Source: Cellulomonas algicola (GTDB lineage: Bacteria > Actinomycetota > Actinomycetes > Actinomycetales > Cellulomonadaceae). Taken from it: a stretch of DNA of 61,576 bases. Location: contig NZ_BHYL01000034.1 of assembly GCF_003851725.1 (NCBI RefSeq), forward strand, positions 1 through 61,576, given 5' to 3'. Of this stretch, positions 8,203 to 16,664 are shown in pieces (the first letter of the stretch is position 1; the number at the start of each line of letters is the position of its first letter). Position numbers and translations under genes: made by a program. The notes below the pieces were generated by a model. The model saw only the letters and a list, made by a program, of their open reading frames with translations. It was not told the origin of the DNA and did no database searches.

Positions 8203-10256
8203 GGGGTCTCCTGGAGGACGAGCACGTCGGCGGGCGCGAGGGTCAGGGTGTCACCGCGGCGGACGACGCGTCCGGTGAGGGCGTCCGTGCCCTCCACCTC
8301 GGACGTCACCGTGAGCGGCGTGCTCCCATGGTGCAGCACGAAGCGGTACCGGGTGCCGTCGGGCTGCACGCGGTCGACGACCTCGAGCGCGGGCTCGTCG
8401 GCATGCGGACCCATGAGCCCGTGCTGGTCGAGCACGTGCCGCAGGACGCGTGCGACCCCGTCGTCGTCGAGGCCGGTGCCGACGTGCCAGGCGGCGCCCT
8501 CGCCGCGGGCGGCACGCGTGACCGCCGGCGTGCCCGCGTAGAAGTCGGCGCCGTACGTGCCGACGACCTCGGTGCCGTCGTGCGGGACGAGGAGCTCGAA
8601 GACGAGCGTCGCCGGGTGGGTCGTGGAACCGTTCCAGTCGATCGCGCCGTCGGTGCCGGGACCGCCGAGGCGCAGCGTGACGGGGTTCGCGACGTCGGGC
8701 GCGGCGGAGTCGGTCTCCTCGACGCGGACGCCGAGCAGCGCGTCGAGCGGCGGCTCCCCGAGGAACGCGTTGTCGTCCTCGTCGACCCGGCCGCCGTAGA
8801 AGGTGGTGACGAGCGAGCCGCCGCGGTGCACGAACGCGGTGAGCCGCTCGGCGACGTCGCCCTTGAGCAGGTGGAGCAGCGGCGCGACGACGACGTCGTA
8901 CCCCGCCAGGTCCGCGGTCACGGGTACGACGTCCACGGCGGCGTTCGCCGACCACAGCGCCCGGTGGTACTGGAGCAGCGTCTGGACGTAGGAGACGTGC
9001 CGGTTGTAGCCGTCGGTCATCTCGACCGCCCACCACGAGTCCCAGTCGAGCAGCAGCGCGACGCGCGCGGGCGTGCGCGCGCCGAGGACGCCGTCCCCCA
9101 GGGTCTTCAGCGACGACCCCAGGGCGGACGCCTCGCGGAACACGCGCGTGTCCGTCCGCCCCGAGTGGTCGATCACCGCGCCGTGGTACTTCTCGCACGC
9201 GCCCCTCGACTGGCGGAGCTGGAAGAACAGCGTCGCGTCGGCGCCGTGCGCGACCGACTGCCACGTCCACAGCGCGAGGACGCCGGGCCGCTTCACGGGG
9301 TTCACGTCGCGCGACGCCGTGATCGACGGCGTCTGCTCCATGACCCAGATCGGCGCACCGCCGCTGACCCCGCGCATCGCGGCGTGCGTGGCCGCCATCC
9401 GGGCGGCCGTGCGCAGCGGGGTGTCCGCGGGCGGGTAGTTGTCCCACGTCACGAGGTCGAGGTGCGGCGCCCACCGGTGGTAGTCGACCGGCTGGTACAG
9501 GCCCATGAAGTTCGTCGTGACGGGCGTCGTCGCGTCGTGCGCCCGGATCGCGGCCTTCTCCGCGACGAACCCGCCCAGCAGCGCGTCCGACATGAAGCGG
9601 CGGTAGTCGAGCGTCGTCCCCTGGAACGCGGTGTGGTGCGGGCCGCGCCAGTGCTCCGAGAGCATGGTCGGCGGCTGGATCTCGTCCCAGTCGGTGTACG
9701 TGTGCGACCAGAACGTCGCGTTCCACGCGTCGTTGAGGCGGTCGAGCGTGCCGTACCGCTCGCGCAGCCAGACGCGGAACGCCGCCGCGCACAGCGGGCA
9801 GTAGCACGCGCCGCCGTACTCGTTGCCGACGTGCCACGCGACGACCGCGGGGTGGCCCGCGTACCGCTGCGCGAGCCGCGACGCGAGCTCCACCGACAGC
9901 CGGCGGAAGTCCGGCGACGACGGGCAGTGGTTGTGCCGCTGCCCGAACACGTGCCGCCGGCCCTCGAAGTCCACGCGGCAGGCGTCCGGGTAGGCGCGCG
10001 CGAGCCACGGCGGCATCGCTCCCGACGGCGTGGCGAGCACGACCTCCCGCCCGGCCTGCGCCGCGCGGTCGACGATCGCGTCGAGCGTCGAGAAGTCGTA
10101 CCGGTCCTCCGCGGGCTGCAGGTGCGCCCACGCGAACACCCCGACCGTGACGGTCGTGATACCGGCCTCGTCGAACGCGCGGTGGTCGTCCTCCCACACG
10201 TCCTTCGGCCACTGCTCGGGGTTGTAGTCGCCGCCGTAGCGGACCTGGTTGCTCAC
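8199..10256 (-). CDS. GH42 beta-galactosidase or alpha-L-arabinopyranosidase
   Basis: A GH42 enzyme of 685 residues with the opening YGGDYNPEQWP, acid/base Glu146 (HVGNEYGG) and nucleophile Glu307 (WVMEQTPS). The CYCPLC cysteines belong to the zinc cluster of GH42 trimers. No signal peptide is present, so it acts on imported oligosaccharides, most likely beta-galactosyl or alpha-L-arabinopyranosyl decorations. I chose the GTG at 10256, close to the family start; an in-frame GTG at 10280 would add eight residues. It is preceded by a strong hairpin at 10295-10339, so its expression may be lower than that of the binding-protein gene. Confidence 0.9.
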   Translation of the reverse strand: MSNQVRYGGDYNPEQWPKDVWEDDHRAFDEAGITTVTVGVFAWAHLQPAEDRYDFSTLDAIVDRAAQAGREVVLATPSGAMPPWLARAYPDACRVDFEGRRHVFGQRHNHCPSSPDFRRLSVELASRLAQRYAGHPAVVAWHVGNEYGGACYCPLCAAAFRVWLRERYGTLDRLNDAWNATFWSHTYTDWDEIQPPTMLSEHWRGPHHTAFQGTTLDYRRFMSDALLGGFVAEKAAIRAHDATTPVTTNFMGLYQPVDYHRWAPHLDLVTWDNYPPADTPLRTAARMAATHAAMRGVSGGAPIWVMEQTPSITASRDVNPVKRPGVLALWTWQSVAHGADATLFFQLRQSRGACEKYHGAVIDHSGRTDTRVFREASALGSSLKTLGDGVLGARTPARVALLLDWDSWWAVEMTDGYNRHVSYVQTLLQYHRALWSANAAVDVVPVTADLAGYDVVVAPLLHLLKGDVAERLTAFVHRGGSLVTTFYGGRVDEDDNAFLGEPPLDALLGVRVEETDSAAPDVANPVTLRLGGPGTDGAIDWNGSTTHPATLVFELLVPHDGTEVVGTYGADFYAGTPAVTRAARGEGAAWHVGTGLDDDGVARVLRHVLDQHGLMGPHADEPALEVVDRVQPDGTRYRFVLHHGSTPLTVTSEVEGTDALTGRVVRRGDTLTLAPADVLVLQETP

Positions 10257-10294
10257 GATTCGGCACGTCTCCCGGGACACAGGGGTGGAACGGC

Positions 10295-10339
10295 GGACCC
10301 GGCCGCCCCGCGCACAGCGACGCGGGAGCGGCCGGGTCC
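10295..10339 (-). terminator. Intra-operon hairpin after the binding-protein gene
   Basis: GGACCCGGCCGC (10295-10306) pairs perfectly with 10328-10339. Directly inside it CCCGCG pairs with CGCGGG, giving about 18 bp of GC-rich stem with one bulge and an eight-base loop. It lies nine bases past the binding-lipoprotein stop and 39 bases before GH42. It is likely a partial terminator or 3'-end stabiliser setting the transporter-to-enzyme ratio. Confidence 0.7.
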
Positions 10340-10347
10340 GGGCGGCG

Positions 10348-12015
10348 TCAGCCCTTCGCGGCCAGCGCCTGGTTGTACGTGTCGACGTACTGGTCGACGT
10401 TGAGACCCTTGAGCTCGGTCATCCACGCGTCCCACTCCGACAGCGGGCGCGACCCGAGGATGAACGCGGCCGTGTTCTGCAGCACCGAGTCGTTGAGCGC
10501 GGACTGCCAGAGCGTGACCTGCTCCTGCTGCATCTCGTCGAGCGGCGCGGTCGGCGCGATCGGCAGCTCCTCCTTGTCCGCCATCGACTCGACGAACGCG
10601 CGGGTCGAGTCGGACTGCATCGAGCCGATGAGCTCGTCCGTCGTGCCGTTCGCGAACATGAACACGCCGTTGCTGAACCCGAAGTCGGCGTTGAGCTTCT
10701 TGGTGCCCGCCGGGTTGAGGCCGTTCCAGTCGACGTCCGCGGCGAGCGTGCGGGTGTCGCCGTCCTTCGTGTACGTCGTGCCCTCGACGCCCCACTGCGC
10801 GAACTCGATGCCCTGGTCGGAGTAGTACAGCCAGTCGATCCACTGCAGGAGCGCGAGGAAGTGCGGCGAGTCCTTCGCGGCCGACGACAGCATGAAGCCG
10901 GACGCGATGCGCGAGCCCGAGGCGACGTTGTCACCGGCCGGGCCGGCGGGCACGCGGATGAGCTTGACGTCGGCCGACGCGTTGCCCGCCTCGGTGAACG
11001 TCTTGCGGTACGTCGTGACCTCCTGCGTGTTGCCGGAGATCGCGAGCGACTGGCCCGAGCCGAACTTCTGGATCGCGGTGTCGTCGTCCTGGGTCAGCGA
11101 CTCGGGGTCGAGCAGTCCGTCCTCGACGAGCCCCGCGAAGTACTCGACGAGGTCCTTGTACCCGTCGGTCGTCGGCGCGTAGACGAACTTCTCCTCGTCC
11201 TCGTCGAACCACAGGCCCTGGCCGAAGCCCCAGCCGGCGATCGTGTCGAAGTTCGGCGCGGCGATGTTGAGCGTCGCACCCAGGGGGCTGTTGTTCGTCG
11301 TCGACCAGCGGTCCGACATCGGCCACACGCCCGGGTTCGCGGCCTTGAGCTTCTCGAGCGCGTCACGGAAGTCGTCCCAGGTCTCGGGGTCCTCGGTGAG
11401 GCCCGCCGCGTCCCACAGGTCCTTGCGGACCGCGATCGAGTACTGCGGCTGCGGCGACTCGTACAGGCCGGGGAGCATGTAGTACTTGCCGTCGGCCTGC
11501 TCGAGCGAGTCGAGGTAGTCCTGCATCCCCCACTCCTCGATCTTCTGCTGGAAGTTCGGCATGTACTGCACGTAGTCCGACAGCGGCAGGATCGCTCCGC
11601 CCGCGACGAACTGCGTCTCCTGGCCCTTGTAGGTCACCGGGATGAACTCGGGTGCGTCGCCCGAGGAGATGATGAGCGACTTCTTCTGGTCCCAGTCGGA
11701 CAGCGGCGCGCTCGTGATGTCGAAGTCGACGTTGTGCTTGTCCTTGAGCTCGGTGAGGAAGAGCCAGTCCTCCTTGAGCGGGTAGTTCGGGTGGTCGCGG
11801 TAGAGCAGGCCGAACGTGACCGGCTCGGTCGCGACGAACTCCGTGCCGGCCGCGAAGTCCTCCATCGCGCCGACGCGGTTCGCCTCCGGGATGCCGGCGT
11901 CGCCGCCGGTCTCCTCGGCCGTCGCACCGTCGCCGGACGAGCACGCCGCCGTCAGGGCGAGGGCGAGGACCGCGATCGACGCCGCGACGCCTGCGCGCTT
12001 TCGTGCTGACCTCAT
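10348..12015 (-). CDS. Extracellular sugar-binding lipoprotein (LplA/YtcQ-like)
   Basis: A 555-residue solute-binding lipoprotein of an ABC importer. A signal peptide ends in the lipobox LTAAC, with Cys25 the lipidation site, followed by a Ser/Gly/Glu-rich linker. The mature domain has LLYRDHPNYPLKEDW, SDWDQKKSLIISSGDAPEF and a C-terminal TELKGLNVDQYVDTYNQAL, typical of large LplA-type proteins that bind oligo-uronides or xylo-oligomers. The ATG follows AAGGAGA. It is the third component after the two permease genes. No ATPase gene is present, as is common where a shared MsmK-type ATPase serves many importers. The ligand (aldouronic acid or decorated xylo-oligomer) is inferred from AguA and the xylosidases. 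Confidence 0.93.
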   Translation of the reverse strand: MRSARKRAGVAASIAVLALALTAACSSGDGATAEETGGDAGIPEANRVGAMEDFAAGTEFVATEPVTFGLLYRDHPNYPLKEDWLFLTELKDKHNVDFDITSAPLSDWDQKKSLIISSGDAPEFIPVTYKGQETQFVAGGAILPLSDYVQYMPNFQQKIEEWGMQDYLDSLEQADGKYYMLPGLYESPQPQYSIAVRKDLWDAAGLTEDPETWDDFRDALEKLKAANPGVWPMSDRWSTTNNSPLGATLNIAAPNFDTIAGWGFGQGLWFDEDEEKFVYAPTTDGYKDLVEYFAGLVEDGLLDPESLTQDDDTAIQKFGSGQSLAISGNTQEVTTYRKTFTEAGNASADVKLIRVPAGPAGDNVASGSRIASGFMLSSAAKDSPHFLALLQWIDWLYYSDQGIEFAQWGVEGTTYTKDGDTRTLAADVDWNGLNPAGTKKLNADFGFSNGVFMFANGTTDELIGSMQSDSTRAFVESMADKEELPIAPTAPLDEMQQEQVTLWQSALNDSVLQNTAAFILGSRPLSEWDAWMTELKGLNVDQYVDTYNQALAAKG

Positions 12016-12089
12016 GATTCTCCTTTTCGTGGAACTCCGTCGTCCTGCACGGGAGGGGATGGGAAATGCGGTGCGCCAGCCAGAGGGCG

Positions 12090-13013
12090 TCACTGCTTGA
12101 CCGCGCCGAGCATCACGCCCGACACGAAGTACCTCTGGATGAAGGGGTAGAGGCAGATGATCGGCAGCACGGTGAGGAGCATCGTCACGGACTGCACGTT
12201 CGCCGCGATCTGCGTGAGGTTGTCCGTCGAGCCGCCCTGGATCGACGTCCCCGACGTCACGCCCGCGAGCAGGTTCCGCAGGTACATCGTCACGGGGTAG
12301 AGCTTCGGGTCGTCGATGTAGAGGAAGGCCGCGAACCAGGCGTTCCAGAACGACACCGCGTAGAACAGCAGCATCGTCGCGACGACCGCCTTGGACAGCG
12401 GCAGGACGACGCGGAAGAAGATCCCGTACGTCGTCATGCCGTCGATCGCGGCCGCTTCCTCGAGCTCGCTGGGGAAGTTCTCGAAGAACGACTTCATCAC
12501 CAGCAGGTTGAACACGCTGATCGCGTTCGGGAGCACGATCGCCCAGATCGTGTTGCGCATCCCGAGCTCGCTGATGAGCACGTAGTTCGGGATGAGCCCG
12601 CCGTTGAAGAACATGGTCGCGACGGCCACGCCGATGAAGAACTTGCGGCCCTTGAGGTTCCGCCGCGACAACGCGTACGCGTACGTCGTCGTGAGCGCCA
12701 TCGCGATCGTCGTGGCGACCACCGTGTAGACGACGGTGTTCCGGTAGTTGCGCCAGAACATGTCGTCGCCCATGACGACGCCGAACGTCGTCACGTTGAA
12801 CCCGCGCGGGAACAGGTTCACCTGGCCCGAGTTGATGTAGCCCTCGGACGAGAACGCCTGCGCGACGATGTTGACGAATGGGTACAGCACGAGCGCGCAG
12901 ACGACGATCAGCAGCGCCGCGTTGAGGAACCGGAACGACCGGTAGCCGCGGCTGTCCTTGACGACCCGCGGCTTCGTGCTGACCACGGCGGCGGGCTTCT
13001 GGTCGGTGGTCAC
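12090..13013 (-). CDS. ABC sugar permease (YtcP/LplC-like)
   Basis: A 307-residue inner-membrane permease with six predicted helices (FLNAALLIVVCALVLYPF through LLTVLPIICLYPF). The EAA loop, LEEAAAIDGMTTYGIFFRVV, couples to the ATPase. The length and the ending RYFVSGVMLGAVKQ are characteristic of YtcP/LplC proteins. The GTG at 13013 overlaps the preceding permease stop (GTGA), which decides between this and a GTG three bases upstream. With the LplB-like partner it forms the channel for the lipoprotein at 10348-12015. Confidence 0.93.
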   Translation of the reverse strand: MTTDQKPAAVVSTKPRVVKDSRGYRSFRFLNAALLIVVCALVLYPFVNIVAQAFSSEGYINSGQVNLFPRGFNVTTFGVVMGDDMFWRNYRNTVVYTVVATTIAMALTTTYAYALSRRNLKGRKFFIGVAVATMFFNGGLIPNYVLISELGMRNTIWAIVLPNAISVFNLLVMKSFFENFPSELEEAAAIDGMTTYGIFFRVVLPLSKAVVATMLLFYAVSFWNAWFAAFLYIDDPKLYPVTMYLRNLLAGVTSGTSIQGGSTDNLTQIAANVQSVTMLLTVLPIICLYPFIQRYFVSGVMLGAVKQ

Positions 13014-14092
13014 CACAGGGACGCCCCCACGGTCTTGCGCGAGATCGCGTTGGCGGACAGGACGAGCGTCACGCCGATGATCGCCTCGAACAGGCCGATC
13101 GCGGTGGCGTAGGAGACGCTGTTCGAGACGATGCCGACGCGGTACAGGTACGTCGAGATGACGTCGGCCGTCGAGTAGATGAGGGGGTTCTGCAGCAGCA
13201 GGATCTTCTCGAAGCCGACCGCCATGAACGTGCCGACGTTGAGGATGAGCAGCACGATCATCGTCGGGCGGATGCCCGGCAGCGTGATGTGCCACGTCTG
13301 CTGCCAGCGGTTGGCGCCGTCGATCCGGGCCGCCTCGTAGAGCTGGTCGTCGATCGTCGTGAGCGCCGCGAGGTAGAGGATCGTGCCCCACCCGACGGTC
13401 TGCCAGACCTCCGAGCTCAGGTAGATCGTCCGGAACCAGGACGCCTCCTGCATGAAGGTGATCGCGTCCCCGCCGAGCGCCGTGATGATCTGGTTGATCG
13501 TCCCGTTCACCGCGGTGAGCTGGAACACCACGCCCGCGACGATCACGATCGACATGAAGTGCGGCAGGTACGAGATCGTCTGCACCGACCGCTTGAAGTG
13601 CCGCGACCGCACCTCGTTGAGCATGAGCGCGAGCAGGATCGGCAGCGGGAAGACGATCACCAGCGTGAGCAGGCCCAGCACGACCGTGTTGGTGAACGCG
13701 TGCCAGAACTGCTGGTCGTTGATGAACATCCGGACGTAGTAGAGGCCGACCCACTCGTCGCCGAAGATGCTCGACCCGGGCCGGAACCGACGGAACGCGA
13801 CGACGTTGCCGAGGATCGGCAGGTACCGGAAGACGAGCAGGAAGACGAGCGGCAGGACGAGGAACGTGTAGAGCCGCCAGTCCTTCCTGAGCGCCTGCCG
13901 CCAGGTGGTGCGGCTGGGGCGGACGACGGTGCCGCCGGGGGTGGTGAACGGCTGTACGCGGCGGGTCCGCCGGGGCTTGCGCTGCTGCGGGGTGCCCGCC
14001 GGTGGCGGGGCGTTGTCGGCCACGCCGACGGGCGGCGGCGCGCCCGGCGTCGTCGCGACGCCCGCGACGACGGGCTCCTGGACGCTGCTCAT
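13010..14092 (-). CDS. ABC sugar permease (LplB-like)
   Basis: A 360-residue permease with a Pro/Arg-rich cytoplasmic N-terminus of about 70 residues, longer than usual, then six helices (LYTFLVLPLVFLLVF through AIGLFEAIIGVTLVLSA). The EAA motif is YEAARIDGANRWQQTWHITL. LplB features such as NDQQFWHAFTNTVVL and SRKTVGASLW at the end are clear. The ATG overlaps the GH3 stop by ATGA. It pairs with the next gene to form the heterodimeric channel. Confidence 0.93.
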   Translation of the reverse strand: MSSVQEPVVAGVATTPGAPPPVGVADNAPPPAGTPQQRKPRRTRRVQPFTTPGGTVVRPSRTTWRQALRKDWRLYTFLVLPLVFLLVFRYLPILGNVVAFRRFRPGSSIFGDEWVGLYYVRMFINDQQFWHAFTNTVVLGLLTLVIVFPLPILLALMLNEVRSRHFKRSVQTISYLPHFMSIVIVAGVVFQLTAVNGTINQIITALGGDAITFMQEASWFRTIYLSSEVWQTVGWGTILYLAALTTIDDQLYEAARIDGANRWQQTWHITLPGIRPTMIVLLILNVGTFMAVGFEKILLLQNPLIYSTADVISTYLYRVGIVSNSVSYATAIGLFEAIIGVTLVLSANAISRKTVGASLW

Positions 14093-16428
14093 GCGGTCAC
14101 CACCTCCGGTGCGTCGGCTCCGGTGAGCACGGCCACCTCGGTGACGAGGCGGCGGGTGTGGTCGACGGTCCGCAGCGGGCCGTCGAGGCGCGCGGTGAGG
14201 GTCGCGCGGTGCTCGGCGCTCGACCGCGAGACGCGCAGCTCGACGTCGCCCGGCTCGACGACGCGGCGGCCGTCGATGCCGGTGAACGCGGTGACGTCGG
14301 CCGGGACGGTGAACGTCACGCGGGCCTGCTCGCCGGGCGCGAGGTCGACGCGCGCGTACCCGACGAGCCGCACCACGGGCCGCGTCACCTGGGCGACGGG
14401 GTCGTGCAGGTAGAGCTGCACGACGTCGGCGCCGGCCGCGCCGCCCGTGTTCGTCACGTCGACCTCGACGACGGCCTCGCCGTCGACGGGCCAGGCATCG
14501 CCGGTCGCCAGGCGGGCGTCCCAGTCGAAGGTCGTGTACGACAGGCCGTGACCGAACGCGAAGGCGTGCGTGGGGTCGATGTTCGACACCTTCGTGCGCC
14601 GGCCCAGCGGCTGCGACAGGTACGTGCCGGGCTGCCCGGACGCGTCCGCGGGGAGGCTCACGGGCAGACGGCCCGACGGGTTGGTCGCCCCCGTCAGCAC
14701 CTCGCCGAGCGCCTGGCCGCCGCGCTGCCCCGGGAAGAACGCCTGCACGACGGCCGCGGAGCGGGTCGCGAGGTCGCCGAGCGCGTACGGGCGGCCCGTG
14801 AGCAGGACCAGGACGACGGGCGTGCCCGTGTCCAGGAGCGCGCGGACCAGGTCGGCCTGCACCCCAGGGAGGTGCAGGTCGGTCGCGTCGCACCCCTCCC
14901 CCGACGTGCCGCGGCCGAAGAGCCCGGCGCGGTCGCCGACGACCGCGACGACGACGTCGGCGGCCTCCGCCTGCGCGACCGCCTCGGCGAACCCGCTGCG
15001 GTCGGGGTCCGTCACGTCGCACCCGCGCGCGGTCGTGGTGGTGACGCCGGCGTCGCGCAGTCCGTCGAGCACCGTCGGGATGTCGAGGCCGATCGCGTGG
15101 TCCGGGTGGTGCACGCCGACGTGCGCGGGGAACGAGTAGCAGCCGAGCATCGCGTAGGGATCGTCGGCGAGCGGTCCGACGACGGCGACGCGCTGGCCGC
15201 CGCGCAGCGGGAGTGTCGCGCCCGGGTTGGTGAGGAGGACGATCGCCTCGCGTGCCAGGCGCAGCGCGACGTCCTGGCTCTCGGCGTCGTCGAGCGTCAG
15301 GGCGTCGACGTGGGCCGGGAGCGGCTCCCAGCCCTCGTCGAGCAGGCCGAGCTCGACCTTCTGCCGCAGCACGCGGTGCAGCGCACGGTCGACGAGCGCC
15401 TCGTCGACGTCACCACAGGCCAGGGCCTCGCGCAGCGGGCGGCCGTAGCAGTGCACGCTCGGCAGCTCGACGTCGACGCCCGCGCTCAGGGCCAGGGCGG
15501 CGGCGTGCCCGTCGTCGGCGGCGACCCCGTGCAGCGTGTGCAGGAACCGGACGCCGTAGTAGTCGGCGACGAGCGTGCCGTCGAAGCCCCACGTGTCCCG
15601 CAGCAGCGTCGTGAGCAGCCACGCGTCGGCCGCCGACGGGACGCCGTCGAGCTCGGCGTACGAGTGCATGACCGACCGGGCGCCGCCCTCGCGGACCGCC
15701 ATCTCGAACGGCGGCAGGATCACGTCGGCGAGCTCGCGCGGGCCGATCGAGACGGGCGCGAGGTTGCGGCCCGCGCGGCTGGCCGAGTACCCGGCGAAGT
15801 GCTTGAGCGTCGCGACGACGCCTGCGGACTCGATCCCCCGCACGTACGCGGTGCCGACCGTGCCGACGAGGTACGGGTCCTCGCCGATGGTCTCCTCGGT
15901 GCGGCCCCAGCGGTAGTCGCGCGTGACGTCGAGGACGGGCGCGAGTCCCTGGTGCACGCCCGCGGCCCGCATGCTCGCGCCGATCCGCGCGGCCATCGCC
16001 TCGACGAGGGCGGGGTCGAACGTCGCACCCCACGACAGCGGCGCCGGGTACGCGGTCGCCTGCCAGGCGGCGAACCCCGTGAGGCACTCCTCGTGGACGA
16101 GGGCCGGGATGCCGAACCGGTTGGCGGCGACGACCTGCTCCTGCGAGGCGGCGAGGCTGCGCGCGCCGGCGACCGGGTCGACGGGCGCCGAGCCGAACGG
16201 GCGGGTGAGCTGCCCGAGGCCGTCGGCGATGACCTCGTCCCAGGAGAGGTCCCCGGTCATGTCGGCCTGGTGCGGGGCGACGCCCCCGCCCGACGCGTCG
16301 GCGCCGACCCAGAGCCCGACGAGCTGCGACACCTTCTCGTCGACCGTCATCGCCGCCACGAGGGCGGCGGCGCGCTCGTCGGGGGTGCGGGTCGCGTCCC
16401 GCCAGGGGGCCTGCGGTGCGTCCGTCAT
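14089..16428 (-). CDS. GH3 beta-xylosidase / beta-glucosidase
   Basis: A 779-residue, two-domain GH3 enzyme with a C-terminal fibronectin-III-like domain. The nucleophile is Asp289 in VADYYGVRFL. KHFAGYSASRAGRN and SWGATFD match bacterial GH3 xylosidases, where ADYY replaces the usual SDW of glucosidases. The C-terminal sandwich (VAVVGPLADD, FFPGQRGGQALGEVLTG, FAFGHGLSYTTF) is complete. There is no signal peptide. It is the first gene of the operon and is driven by the promoter at 16509-16538. The ATG was chosen because the longer frame lacks family sequence; GGGAGG lies about ten bases upstream. Xylosidase activity is favoured by context, but alpha-L-arabinofuranosidase also occurs in this family. 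Confidence 0.93.
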   Translation of the reverse strand: MTDAPQAPWRDATRTPDERAAALVAAMTVDEKVSQLVGLWVGADASGGGVAPHQADMTGDLSWDEVIADGLGQLTRPFGSAPVDPVAGARSLAASQEQVVAANRFGIPALVHEECLTGFAAWQATAYPAPLSWGATFDPALVEAMAARIGASMRAAGVHQGLAPVLDVTRDYRWGRTEETIGEDPYLVGTVGTAYVRGIESAGVVATLKHFAGYSASRAGRNLAPVSIGPRELADVILPPFEMAVREGGARSVMHSYAELDGVPSAADAWLLTTLLRDTWGFDGTLVADYYGVRFLHTLHGVAADDGHAAALALSAGVDVELPSVHCYGRPLREALACGDVDEALVDRALHRVLRQKVELGLLDEGWEPLPAHVDALTLDDAESQDVALRLAREAIVLLTNPGATLPLRGGQRVAVVGPLADDPYAMLGCYSFPAHVGVHHPDHAIGLDIPTVLDGLRDAGVTTTTARGCDVTDPDRSGFAEAVAQAEAADVVVAVVGDRAGLFGRGTSGEGCDATDLHLPGVQADLVRALLDTGTPVVLVLLTGRPYALGDLATRSAAVVQAFFPGQRGGQALGEVLTGATNPSGRLPVSLPADASGQPGTYLSQPLGRRTKVSNIDPTHAFAFGHGLSYTTFDWDARLATGDAWPVDGEAVVEVDVTNTGGAAGADVVQLYLHDPVAQVTRPVVRLVGYARVDLAPGEQARVTFTVPADVTAFTGIDGRRVVEPGDVELRVSRSSAEHRATLTARLDGPLRTVDHTRRLVTEVAVLTGADAPEVVTA

Positions 16429-16508
16429 CGGGTCGGTTCCCTCCCGCGCCCACGTCGTCGTGAGCGTCCGCAACTATCGCCGTCGTTGGCGAAAGGTCAA
16501 CGCCTCGG

Positions 16509-16538
16509 AAACTAGACACTCCCGACAACGCGTGTCAA
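16509..16538 (-). promoter_or_regulatory. Promoter of the GH3-ABC-GH42-GH39 operon
   Basis: On the minus strand TTGACA (16538-16533), an 18-base spacer and TAGTTT (16514-16509) form a near-consensus housekeeping promoter. It has the same spacing as the manD promoter, and its -35 lies in the operator at 16533-16558. Confidence 0.7.
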
Positions 16539-16558
16539 TCGTTTGCCAAAACTTGCCA
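16533..16558 (-). promoter_or_regulatory. LacI-type operator, second copy
   Basis: Read on the minus strand: TGGCAA, four bases, TGGCAA, then A-CGATTG-ACA, with imperfect palindrome GGCAAACGATTGAC. It matches the manD operator at 20 of 26 positions, including both TGGCAA boxes and CGATTG. A possible weaker copy, TTGACCTTTCGCCAA, lies downstream at about 16484-16501. Confidence 0.75.
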
Positions 16559-16664
16559 GGACTCTCGCGCTTCACCCGTCCGGCTCCCCCGAGGCCGTCG
16601 GAATGCGCCGTTCGCGGTGCTACGTTCGGACGCGATACTTGCGGTTCGCGGGAAGGTTGCGAGG

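Noticed and set aside
6586-8541. Long plus-strand frame opposite GH39 and GH42
   Set aside because: The translation has no family motif and typical antisense composition. The minus-strand genes keep all catalytic residues.
10257-10280. GH42 starting at the GTG at 10280
   Set aside because: It adds eight residues not expected in GH42 proteins. The choice is not certain, since neither GTG has a well-spaced Shine-Dalgarno.
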